Below the pieces are notes generated by a model. That model was not told where the DNA came from. It worked only from the letters and a program-made list of their open reading frames with translations, and ran no database searches. Positions 22,241 to 32,154 of a stretch of 64,000 nt of DNA are shown here, one piece after another. Both the position numbers and the translations under genes were made by a program. Every line of letters starts with the position of its first letter. Position 1 is the first letter of the stretch. Source of the DNA: Tanypteryx hageni. Its lineage: Eukaryota > Arthropoda > Insecta > Odonata > Petaluridae. The stretch spans positions 4,571,501-4,635,500 of the forward strand of contig CM054115.1 in assembly GCA_028673005.1 (NCBI GenBank), read 5' to 3'.

Positions 22241-22735
22241 TTTAACTGCAACAAATACTACGCTGCCCATCATTGTTTTAATAGACAAAATAACATTCTG
22301 CCATTTAGACTAAAGAAAACTCTTGTCCAATCTCTAATTCTCCCGATTTTCGGTTACGGAGATAACATCATTAACGGTACCGCTAAATCCCAAGCCACCA
22401 AACTTCAACGGGCCTTTAAGCATTCAGTAAAATTCATCTTCAACGCCAAATCATCAGACCACATCTCTCCTCTTCTCAGGGAATTGTCTTCGCTCCGACT
22501 GGAGTCAAGACGTAAACTTCACTCTCTTTCTCATGTCAGCAAAGCGCTCAATAATTCCGCCCCTAATTACGTTGCTAACCTAACTAAAATTTAGAATACA
22601 ACCCATAACTTCCCCAACACGCACAGTAGATAAACTTATAATCCCTACCCACAGATCCGAAGCCTATAGCAACTCCTTCACTGCACTTGGGGCCAGCTTA
22701 TGGAATTCAATTCCTCATCCTGACCTCAATATTCA
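22240..22735 (+). pseudogene. LINE RT C-terminal fragment
   Basis: The frame encodes KKTLVQSLILPIFGYGD, KLQRAFKHSVKFIF and LESRRKLHSLSHVSKALN, the thumb and post-RT region of a Jockey/CR1/I-group LINE. It is homologous in layout to 50425-50900 (SLILPHFDYCD, KLQRSHNACIRFIF, LESRRNLHLLSLLYRVL). A stop at 22592 is followed by decayed sequence still resembling the C-terminus. CT-rich tracts flank it on both sides. Confidence 0.65.
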
Positions 22736-22740
22736 AATCA

Positions 22741-23298
22741 TTCTCTCTTTTCTTCCTCTCCCCCTCCCCTACACCCTCTCTGCCACTCTCTCCCTCCCTC
22801 TCACCCTCTCTCTTCCCCCTCTCACCCTCTCTCCCTCTATATCTATCCCTCTCTCTCTCTCCCCTCTCTCTCTCTCTCTCTCCCTCTCTCTCCCTCTCTC
22901 TCTCCCTCTCACTCTCCCTCTCTCTCTCCCCTCTCTCTCCCTCTCTCTCTCCCTCTCTCTCTCCCCTCTCTCTCCTCTCTCTCCCCTCTCTCCTCTCTCC
23001 CTCTCTCTCTCTCTCCCCTCTCTCTCTCTCTCCCTCTCTCTCCCCCTCCCCTCTCTCTCCCTCTCCCTCCCTCTCTCCCTCTTTCTCCCTCTCTCTCCCC
23101 CTCCCCTCTCCCTCCCTCGACCCCCATTCCCCCTCCCCACCTCCCTCTCTCTCTCTCCCTCTCTCTCCCTCTCCCCCTCTCTTTCCCTCGCCCCCCTCTC
23201 ACCATCTACCCCTCTCTCCCTCCCCCCCTCTCTCTTTCCCTCTTCCCCTCTCCCTCTCTCACTCCCTCTCTCTCTCTCTCCGTCTCCCTTCCTCCCAC
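22741..23298 (+). repeat. Long CT-rich simple repeat
   Basis: About 560 bases of CTCTCTCC-type sequence. It begins where the LINE C-terminal fragment ends. Long open frames on both strands (Ser/Pro/Leu on plus, Arg/Glu/Gly on minus) are artefacts of the repeat. Confidence 0.95.
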
Positions 23299-25164
23299 AT
23301 TGTCTTATCCTAATCTATCTATTACCTCCGTCTTTTACGAATTTAAATATCATACGTTGACTTTATCTCGATTATAGAAGGTCTGCCAAAAAATTTCCTT
23401 ATTGGTTTATTTAAGCAAAAAAGACTGATGAAAAGGTACTTGAAGGCAGGTGAGGAGAATGTGGAAGATGGCCATGTTCTATGTCGAATGGGAAAGTACC
23501 TATAGTGGGATAAGATGAACCTTCTGCTTGAATATATACGTAGAAACGGAACGAAATACGAAATTGCGACATTTTATCATATATTGCTTTTTATAACGAA
23601 TTATATGAAAACTCGAGTCAGCAGTGACAGATGTATAGGGGTGCACCATGAAGTTAGGTGCCCCGACAAAAATCTTTCTATCTCAGAAATATTATAGAAA
23701 ATAAACAAAATCTCCTTCACCCGTAAACAGGATCTTAGTGGTGGAAACATCGATGTCTAGTTTTTATGCGTTCTTTGCAGGAAGTGAACGAATATAAGGA
23801 AGGTCGTTTCCGTCCGTCCGTTCCCATGTTTGAACTTGGGAACCGCTGGATGTACTTACTTCTATGAAACTCGAATCTTTGGAGTTTTGCTAAAATTTAT
23901 CGAATGATCCCAATTTTGGTTCAAATCGAACAATAATTAATAGCACTTTTAATGAACACCTATATGTATTTTACAACGTAATTCGCAAAAACCTTTATAT
24001 ATAATTACTCAATGACTGTATGTCTGTCCGTTCCCCCTTTTATTTCTTGAACAGTTTATCATAGAAAAATGTTGTAAACGTCATTTTTTCTGCCAACTAG
24101 GAGACCCCGGGAAAACTATTTTCGTTTACGGAAGTGTCACGGAATCGACTCCGGAAGGCGATTATATTTTTCCATAATTTTACACAGGAGTTTCGATTTG
24201 TCAAGGAGCAAGGTTTTTCCTCCATTCATTAAATTACATTAATATGGACCGAATTTCTCCATTTTTGTTTAATTCGACTGCTACAACTATAAAAATATCT
24301 TATTCTTGCAATGTTTAGATGTTACACGGAAGAATTTGTTAGAAATACACGTTTCGTATCGAAATTTTATGACTTTGTTGTACTCTTTCCGGGTGTTGTC
24401 AAGGCAAGGCAGTTTTTACCTCTGATTGAATTAGCGTCTTATGTCTTCCAATAAACGAAAGAGCTAAGTTATTCGCTTCGCGCATTTTATGAAGCATCGA
24501 AATTATAGTTGTAGCAACGTCAAACCTAATAGATTGCAACATTAATAATTGCAGATTATTATTATGCAATAAAACTGGCGTGTTGACTGTGGGCATTTTT
24601 AACGATTGACCCAAAGAAATAATCTTCTTTTTTATTTCAATACTGGAATGTTATCTTTTTCGTAAGGGAGAAGCAACTAAAATTGCACATATAAATTATA
24701 AAAACAAACATGAAATTCAAAATGTCAGTTGTATAATTTTATATGGAGAAATGGGCTATTATTATATACATTTAAACGCAAACGCTTTTGCGGGTACCAC
24801 TAGTTTCGTTAAATGCTCATTCTGAGAGAAAAAAATTGAGAATAAAAGTTAAATAAAATAATTAAATAAGCATTTTTGTCAAATATTTTTTTCCGGTAAA
24901 ACGTAAGGTTTACGATAAATTTAAAGAAAACAAAATTAACGTATTAACATAATTATACAATTTTTTGTTCTTTTATTCATTCCAAAAAAATCTGATGTGG
25001 CCACCACACGACTTTCTCCATAACTGTAATATTTCTAAAAAATTCCAAATAGGTTACATGATAATAAATATTTTAAGGAACTGCAAGAAAAATTTAGACT
25101 ACAAAGAACAAAAATAAACTCAAACCATAGCCTTCTGATACTGGATATAGCCACGAAGCTCCAA
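23299..25164. other. Unassigned AT-rich interval
   Basis: No supported gene. Scattered TCCGTCCGTCCGTTCCC-like and TGTCTGTCCGTTCC motifs (23810, 24020) resemble a dispersed repeat also glimpsed near 38570-38700. Confidence 0.4.
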
Positions 25165-25625
25165 CAATTATTAAAATAAAAGGGAGCGTTACTAAGACGT
25201 AACCAAGCATAAATTGTTTACAATAGTACCGGTAGGTGGTGTGGTTGTGGCAGCAAAAAATTAGTTTTAAAAATATTTCTTAAACAATAGATTATATGGG
25301 AAAATTGTTTGAACAAACATTAAATTTCTACAACGTTTACTCCAGTACATTTTTACATTTATCAAACATTTAAGCAAATGTTTAAAAAAACGGATGTGAC
25401 AAGAGTAAACACCCACTTCTGGTTGAGCGATTTTTACCAAACACTAATCAGTTCTTTTTCCTTTAACAAAAATATAAAATGTAAAATTTCGTATTGATCT
25501 GATTAATAGTTTTTGAGTTCGAGTCCCGGTCACAGACACACAGTCACAAACGCAGACACCCACAGAGATCATGAAGAAAATAGTTTAAAACGTGTTCATG
25601 AGACCTTAAAACGTATTTCCCTTGA
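25165..25625 (-). repeat. Dispersed repeat R, minus-oriented copy
   Basis: The reverse complement matches 38865-39292 over about 430 bases, including GGAAATACACGTTTT-type sequence, the AACTCAAAAACTATTA block and the distal GCCACCACC/CCTACCG segment. Non-coding. It lies directly upstream of LINE A; one copy is outside the P-like composite and one inside it. Confidence 0.65.
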
Positions 25626-25627
25626 AA

Positions 25628-26086
25628 TCTCGAATTCGATTTTTTTTTCATGAAAACGATACTTTTATTCCTAATGACGATGAATGTGAAGCCCCTATTC
25701 CTATGCATCAGGGCGACTCGATGGAAGATTTGATATTTTTGGAAAATCGTTCGCGTTCAAACTTCATTCAATTAATCCATATAAATCTCCTGGGCCAGAG
25801 GAAATAGTTCTGTAATGTGCTATTTAGATAGTCAATCATTACTTAGCGAAAACCAGCACGGATTCTGGAGAAGTAGATAATGCGAAACGCAACTCGGCCT
25901 GTTCGTGGACGATTTGTTGCGATGCGGAGAGAAAAATAGTTAGTTAAAAAGCCATATTCATTGACTTTAGGAAGGCGTTTGATCAAGTATCTCATAAGAA
26001 ATTAATAGCAAAGTTAGGACAATATGGTATGAATCCGAAAGTTGTCAGTTGGGTGAGAGACTTCCTCTTGAATAGAGAAAATATAG
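25628..26086 (+). pseudogene. LINE A, left piece (CR1/Jockey-group RT)
   Basis: Decayed frames match LINE B in order: HENDTFIPNDDECEAPIPMH, PGPEE, then after an internal deletion LLSENQHGFW, ETQLGLFVDDLLRCGEKN, FIDFRKAFDQVSHKKLIAKL and VVSWVRDFLLNRENI. The match stops exactly at the left terminus of the P-like element and resumes at 44640 with VVIDGK. It is 5'-truncated before the endonuclease. Confidence 0.8.
26079..26086 (+). repeat. Left target duplication of P-like copy 2
   Basis: AAATATAG precedes the left terminus; AAGGATAG follows the right terminus at 44632-44639 (6/8 match). With LINE A coding on both sides this marks the insertion site. Confidence 0.65.
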
Positions 26087-26105
26087 CATGATACTACTAT
26101 AGCAG

Positions 26106-27330
26106 TAGGATATGGATTTTTCGGGTTTAAAAAATATTCATTCGGAGGATAAAAAGCGGGTTTTATTATTTTCCTTTTCATTCGGGTTAAATCGGGTATA
26201 AATGAGTTAGAGATTTTTCAAGTAAATAAGTAAAGATGGAGACTACGGCTAAAATTGATGTTAAATAGATTTAACTCCTTAACCGCAAAATTCAAAATTA
26301 GAGACACAATGAAAAAGGGGGAGGAAAGGAAAGGCAGGAAAAGGCAAAAGTCAATAAAAATGATAAACTTACAGGTTTAGGGGTCGTACTGACTCACAAA
26401 CCTTCTAGCAACGTGGTGATTTTTAGGGCCCCTGGCGCAGAGCAATTTCTCGCAAACCCGGTACCGTTTCCTTTCCACCTTTAGGATTAGTACTTGTGCG
26501 ATTGAGTGAGTGAATGTGTGAGTGACATCAGGTCCCTGACATGGAGTAACAACCCCTAAACCTGTAAGTTTATAATTTTTATTGACTTTTGCCTTTTCCT
26601 GCCTTTCCTCTCCCTTTTTCATTGCGTCTCTAATTTTGAATTTTACGGTTAAGGAGTTAATTCTATTTAACAGATTTTTCAAGGTTTTAATAAAAGTTCA
26701 ATCTCGGGTAATTTTCGGGCTTTATTATTTTGTAATTCGGATAAAATGATGTTAAAATAAAAATCTTGTTTAAAAATTTAAATGTTTTATCAACAATGAA
26801 AACTTTTTACAATACCTTAAGTGTGGTCGAGAGTGTGATATTTTGTGTTAAACGCCTCCAGATGGAGAGGAACACCACACAGGTTCCACCAGTATCTTGC
26901 TTCCCGTTCTACTTCTTTTGAAAACACACCAGATATTAGTGTAATAATTTTTCTTTCGTATTGTTTTCAACTAAGAGACACTCGGACTCCTTTTTCCTCA
27001 GATAAAAGATCTAACAGATCTAAGATCTAAAGCGCGTCCTTGACTATTCATGGAGCGAACAAACCAAGGAGATTAAGATTGTGTTACAAAGTAAGCTTAA
27101 CGAATAAATTGTTTACAAAGAGAATAAACAGACTGATCACAAACATCTTTGACTGCACTCAAGTTCTAGGGACCCTACAAGCACCCGAATAGAAATTCTC
27201 TGACCAAATAATAAAAAAATTATGTTTAAAGAAAACTAAAAATTTCGGTTTTTATCCGAAATTTAAAAAAGGCAATCGAAGGGTAAAAATCAGGTAAAAA
27301 TCGGGTGAAACCCGAAAAATCCGTACCCTA
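26106..27330 (+). mobile_element. hAT-like element inside the P-like left terminus
   Basis: Inverted ends TAGGATATGGATTTTTCGGG (left) and TAGGGTACGGATTTTTCGGG (right, reverse complement). The 8-bp flanks TATAGCAG (26098-26105) and TATAAGAG (27331-27338) match at 6/8. It splits the P-like terminal repeat after base 19; the P sequence resumes with a TAAGTCGTTGCGC-type stretch. No transposase frame is present. It contains a foldback repeat at 26260-26671. Confidence 0.7.
26228..26690 (+). repeat. Foldback repeat family F, copy 2, with ~130-bp arms
   Basis: Arms at about 26260-26390 and 26545-26671 are inverted copies (AACTCCTTAACCG, GAAAGGCAGGAAAAGGCAAA and ACAGGTTTAGGGG in order) around a loop of about 150 bases. 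The outer edge begins GGAGACTACGG as in copy 1. It is nested within the hAT-like element. Confidence 0.65.
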
Positions 27331-27341
27331 TATAAGAGTTA

Positions 27342-27600
27342 AGTCGTTGCGCATCTCGGGCGAGCGTCGCTTCGAGGGTGTGAAGTCACGTGGATTCCAC
27401 ATTCCGCTTGCAGCCTATGATTTAGCATTGACTGCGGTCGCGGGTTTGGAAAATTATTAGGTTCTCTCTTAAACTGTGATTTTCTCAGTAAAATGTCGTT
27501 TTGTGCGGTATTTGGCTGTAATAACAGTTTCAAAAATTGTAATGGTAGGGTGAGATTTTTTTTATTGCCCCAAGAAAAGTTCATTCAAGGAATATGGATG
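27342..27600 (+). pseudogene. THAP first exon of P-like copy 2, truncated
   Basis: The leader matches copy 1 (3830-3974) including the subterminal repeat with one change (TGAAGTCACGTGG, 27381-27393). From the ATG at 27493 the frame gives MSFCAVFGCNNSFKNCNGRV, with C-x4-C retained, then LLPQEKFIQGIWM and a stop at 27601 where another repeat begins. The FP and third-cysteine region is altered or lost, so no complete zinc finger can form. Confidence 0.7.
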
Positions 27601-27603
27601 TGA

Positions 27604-28012
27604 AAATATAATTTGGAGCCTACGGTGTAAAGTATGGAATTAAAAAATAAACTCCTGATCCGTAAAATTATCCCGAGAAACAATCACTCGTCAATAAGAA
27701 GGAAATTTAAAAATTTGTTGAAATTAAAAAAAATTACTTAAAGATTTGAAGGATGAACGTCTGCAGGGGACCTTTTTGTTTAAAACTGGTTAAAGGAGAG
27801 GAGAGGAAAAGGAAAAGACACACACACACAACTTCACAATCACTCGGGAACTCGGAAGAAGCTAAATACGCATTTCGAGAGCTACGCTCTCATCTTCGAC
27901 AGCTAAAACAAATAAATAAATAAAAATCAACATAAACATTCCGAACACAGTACAATTTAATCTCTGAATAATAAAAATTGCTTTTATTTAAAGACAGAAA
28001 AAGGGAACACCG
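27604..28012 (+). repeat. Repeat family F, copy 3
   Basis: It starts GGAGCCTACGGTGT (near 27615) and ends with the inverse ACACCGTAGTC (near 28008). Internal parts match copy 1: CGTAAAATTATCC, CACTCGTCAATAAG, an ACACACAC run and GAGCTACGCTCTCATCTTCG. It truncates the THAP exon. Confidence 0.55.
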
Positions 28013-28525
28013 TAGTCATTATGCAAAAGAATCAATAACCACGACAAAGTAAAGCAAACGCTAAAAGAAGGGCCGTAGACAATTATACCCAAAAATCCTG
28101 TCAATAAAATGATTTCAGAAACTTCCAAAATTCTTAAAACATGCACCAAACTTTCAGCTCAGCCTCCAACTCCACACCTCCAACTCTAGGGTTCCCAGGA
28201 TGTACTGCTTACCTAAAATTCACAAAGAAGACATCCCCCTTAGACCCATTGTTTCCTCCATTAACAGCCCGACATATAAAATTTCACGGTGGATTAATGA
28301 CCAATTTAAACAATTTTCTCTCAAACAAGACTCAAATATAAAATACAGCCATCATTTTATTAACCAAGTTAAAAGCATAATACTACAGAACAGTGAAATT
28401 TTAGTTTCCTTTGATATTCTTTCTCTCTATCTCAGTGTTCACATAAATGAAACCTTACCATTTCTCCAAGAATGGCTCACCGACCAAAACTTACCATCAA
28501 AAACGGTAGGGGAATTAGTACGACT

Positions 28526-28528
28526 TAG
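28526..28528 (+). repeat. TTA target duplication of Harbinger-like insert (left)
   Basis: TTA at 28526-28528 is repeated at 30742-30744. A 3-bp TTA duplication is typical of PIF/Harbinger elements. Confidence 0.6.
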
Positions 28529-28870
28529 ACTAGCCGTACACGGGCGACTTATTCGCAGTGACTGTCGTGTCGCCAAAATGAAACACGTGGCTACATACTT
28601 AACCGCAGCACGTCCTCTTTTGAGCGCGACACGATTGTCGCTCGGCGACTGTTTAAAAAATTAAACACCCGCTATCAAACGTATCCGCGCGCACTGGCGG
28701 CTGTCGGTCCTTCCCTCCAAAAGGTCAACAGTATTTGCCCGTGGAAGCTAGCGGTCAGTAATGGCTTCTGGGGAAAGTTTTGACTGTGAATAGAATATAC
28801 AAAGAGCTGGGCCAAGAATATTCAATAGTTGCGGTAGTCATTCGGAAATCATTATCATAGACGTTTCTTA

Positions 28871-28953
28871 CAGAGGAGGAGGATGTGGAGGATGAGGAGG
28901 ATGAGGAGGAGGAGGAGGATGAGGAGGATGAGGAGGATGAGGAGGAGGAGGAT
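28871..28953 (+). repeat. GAGGAT minisatellite grown from a unit junction box
   Basis: GAGGAT/GAGGAG units follow the junction sequence CTTACAGAGGAGG and lead directly into GGAGGATACTAATG. At other junctions this stretch is only one GGAGGAT long, so it appears expanded here. Confidence 0.75.
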
Positions 28954-29524
28954 ACTAATGTTTAGGCACATCCAGAAGTGCTGGAGAATCGAATTTTTTT
29001 CATAGATAGGATTTTGTGCAAAACCGACCAGAAAAAACGAAAATCATGAAAAAGTGCAACAATGCGGCCGCTAAAAATTCGCAATTGTTTAAACAATTTT
29101 TCAAGGTTTATGTGTTTCCGCATGTGCTACGGAGTTGAATTTTTTTATGAATCGAATTCGTAAAAAAAAGAAATAGGGATTATAAAAATTTTGATATTTT
29201 TATTTGTTTGGCAGTTAAAATTTCTTAAAGTTTAAACAAATTGATAACTGTTTAGACATTAAGAAATGAGCTAGGAAGCTGAAATTTTCAAGTTATGTAC
29301 AGAGTAGTGCATTTGCACAAATAAACATTTGAAACTCTCCATAAACATATTGCGTTGGCCGTTAAAAATGTTTAAAATTTAAACAATTGGAAAAATATTA
29401 TTTCACTTCTAGAAGTACTACAACTTTAAAATTTAACAGAAATATTTGTAATGATGAAATATGAAAAATAAATTTTTTTTAGGTTGAGATGATATGCTTA
29501 CAGAATGCAAGCACCAACTACTAG
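28947..29524 (-). repeat. Array-family unit a (within Harbinger-like insert)
   Basis: Read left to right the unit starts GGAGGATACTAATGTTTAGG and ends in a hairpin (TGCTTACAGAATGCAAGC) followed by CTAG at 29521-29524. Internal landmarks GCGGCCGCTAAAAATTCGC and TGTTTAAACAA are shared with units at 60.5, 62.0 and 63.3 kb. Non-coding. Strand is given as opposite to the first unit at 59.9 kb. Confidence 0.7.
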
Positions 29525-29559
29525 TATGTATATAGCTGCTTCTTACTTATGATACGTTT

Positions 29560-30445
29560 GGAGGATACTAATGTTTAGGTACTTCCAGATGAGCTGGGGA
29601 CTTGAAAATTGGTACGATTATAGAATTTTGGTCACAACCAAACAGAAAAATGCGAAATTGGGAAAATTCATGTTTTAAGGGGCTGTTTCGGCTCGATTTT
29701 TGCCCCATAAGAAAAGCACGTATATCGATGCAGAGGTTTATATATTTTTTTTTATGCTTTGATTTGCCACTTCCAGATAAGCTAAAGACTTAAAATATTT
29801 TATGTGTAGGACTATGTGTATAACCGACTAGAAAAGTTCAAATATCTTTTTTTTTATGTAACAATACGGCTGCTAAAAATTCGTAAATATTTAAACTATT
29901 ATTTAAGGTTTATGTATTTCTCAGTGTGCTACGAAGCTGAAATTTTTTGTAAAGGTAGCATTCGTAAAATAACCGAATAGGGATTATATATCTGATATAT
30001 TACTGATTTGTCTAATAAAAATCTTTTGAAAGTTTAAACAAATACATAAATGTTTAGGTACTAGGGGACGACTAGGGAGCTGAAATTTGTCAGTTATTTA
30101 GCACTTAGTGTATTAGCAAACACTAACATTTGAAAATCTTCATTAATTTGTTATTGCTACTGTTAAATTTTAAAATTTAAACACTTAGATAAATATTATT
30201 GCACTTCTACATGTGCTACAACATTAAAATTTGCCATAAATGTGTAGCATTAGTAATAAAAAATGGAAAAGTAATATTCTTAAAATTACAAATTTTAGGG
30301 ATTGTTTTTAGCCCAGTTTTGTTCCATAAGTAATGAACGAAAATCGGGGCAGAGGTGCGAACTTTTATTTTTTAAATACTTCTAAATCCTACTGTGTTAT
30401 TTTCGATATAGGCTGTACTTGCCGAATGCAAGCACCTTTTACTAG
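29560..30445 (-). repeat. Array-family unit b (within Harbinger-like insert)
   Basis: It starts GGAGGATACTAATGTTTAGG and ends CTTGCCGAATGCAAGCACC, then CTAG at 30442-30445. It is diverged from unit a, with the GCGGCCGC landmark degraded. It follows unit a head-to-tail across a 35-base spacer. Confidence 0.65.
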
Positions 30446-31392
30446 TGATTAAAAAACATTTTTGGATAGCTCCTCAAGTCTTCGAGTAGTAGAATTTACC
30501 GTTTAGCAATCTTTGATTGAGTATCGGATAAAACCAAAACTGTTATCTTTTTCGTTTTTTTCGATATCTGAAGAGCAATGCAATTGCTACTGCTGTCTCT
30601 TCGAAGTCCATAGTGGAACTGAGATCACTGCGTAGAAGCGATAGTCGCTCTCGTGCGCGGGCTCATGCAAAAAATCGCTGTTTACTTTAGCCGAGGCGAC
30701 TACTGTCGCGGCGATTTAAAGTCGCCCGTGCGCGGCTAGCCTTATACACCTGTGCATGAACCAACATTTTTTTTCAAGTCAATAACAAGTTATATCAACA
30801 AAACCAGAGTACTACCATGGGAAACTCCCTTACACCGTTCTTAATCAACCTATTCAAGGTTAACTTTGAAAAACGTTGCAGAAACACTTCCACCTACCGT
30901 TTATGGCTAAGATACGCAGACGACATATTTGTGATATTTAGCACCTCCAATAACAACATAATAGAATCTATTCAGCAACTAAATGATCAATATGTCTCCA
31001 TTAAATTCACGCATGAAGTAGAAAAACAAAACACATTACCCTTTCTTGACCTTCTAATAAAAAGACAAAACAACATAATTAAGTTCGGGATTTACCGTAA
31101 ACCCACACACACAGACAAATATATTCCGTCTGATTCTAATCATCATATTTCACACACGTTGGCCCCATTCCACCCAATGGTACATAGACTCTTACAAGTA
31201 CCTCTTTCCAAAGTTGATTTTATGACAGAATTAAAACACAAAAAATGCGCTATAATCAACGGTTACGACCCTCAGATAATAGAAAATATTTTACACAAAC
31301 ACAAGCGCAGCCTTTTTCTAAAAACACACAGTTCCCTCACAAACACACCTCCCAAAAAAAACAAAATACGTAAAAATCCACTTCGTCCCTAG

Positions 31393-31933
31393 CATCACAT
31401 TAATTAATTAATTATCAACTTTTTGCAGCACGAATTACCTCTGTGTATTTTAATGAAAGTTAATGTTTCAAAAGCCTGCAGCAAAGGCTGTTGAAATATT
31501 CACAAAAAAATAGTAAAAAGCTGAAATCTCATGCTGTACCTTCCCTCAATTTCTTTATTTATGATTTAAAAGTATGCAGAAAAAGAAGAGAGAGGCTTAA
31601 CAACAGATCTTAAAGGAATTTATTAGAATGCCAAATGCCAATGGAGTTTTTGTAAGAAAGTTTGTACTATATGTTATGTAACATATGGTCCATGTTTGGA
31701 CCAAAAGTGTTGTTTATGATTACAAAATAAATTTCTGAATGCAACAAGTCTTTTGATTTATCAATAAATATTTTATTCTGAATTTAAAGCATTTTTCCTA
31801 CAACCCATCTTATTTATATCATCTATAAACTGATATCAATCTAATCTTTTTGGAGCAATGTGGTATTATTTAATTTAGAAAAAATATGACATGGCCAGCA
31901 CATAATTTTTTCATGGATAGTAGACAGATGGTC
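31393..31933. other. Unassigned sequence between Penelope-like fragment and hAT
   Basis: AT-rich, non-coding. Together with 41246-41579 it may be the interior of an older hAT element whose right end (reverse complement CAGTGTTTCCCAACCTTTTT) is at 41579; the left end is not clear. Confidence 0.35.
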
Positions 31934-32154
31934 AGTTGGGGTAGACGTCTGCACGGGCCGAATTTTTAGAATTTTACCCGGCCCGACCCGAAGAGCATTT
32001 GGCCCTACCCAGCCCGAACCCGAAGTTTAACTTAAAATATTCTACCCGTACCCGTCCGAAGCCCGACTTTTTTTCAATCTAGCCCGAATGTGGCCCGATG
32101 TACACACAATCTGCCTTGACCTCCGTGTCAGTAATATGTGCATGTTTCCTTTAA

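Larger units (their letters stand above)
28529..30741 (+). mobile_element. PIF/Harbinger-like non-autonomous element
   Basis: Inverted ends of about 23 bp (core CTAGCC, then CACGGGCGACTT) lie at 28529-28551 and 30719-30741 with three mismatches. The ends are rich in GTCGC repeats as in many Harbinger elements, and the target duplication is TTA. No transposase or Myb-like gene is recognisable. Most of the interior (28871-30445) consists of two array-type units also found at 59.9-64 kb. Confidence 0.65.
28085..31392 (+). pseudogene. Penelope-like reverse transcriptase, split by a Harbinger-like insert
   Basis: The left part (to 28525) encodes YCLPKIHKEDIPLRPIVSSI, KISRWINDQF and VSFDILSLYLSVHINE, the Penelope RT fingers and first palm motif. 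The right part (30745-31392) encodes TMGNSLTPFLINLF, LWLRYADDIFVIF and LPFLDLLI, then IYRKPTHTDKYI. Removing the insert and one TTA rejoins the frame. A frameshift lies near 28190 upstream. The frame ends at 31392 before any GIY-YIG domain, so the copy is 3'-truncated or belongs to an endonuclease-lacking lineage; truncation is simpler. Confidence 0.8.

Noticed and set aside
22687..23313. Long open frames in the CT-rich tract (Ser/Pro/Leu on plus, Arg/Glu/Gly on minus)
   Set aside because: Pure simple-sequence translation with no start context or domain; same for the GA tract at 48.3-48.8 kb and CT tract at 49.8-50.4 kb.
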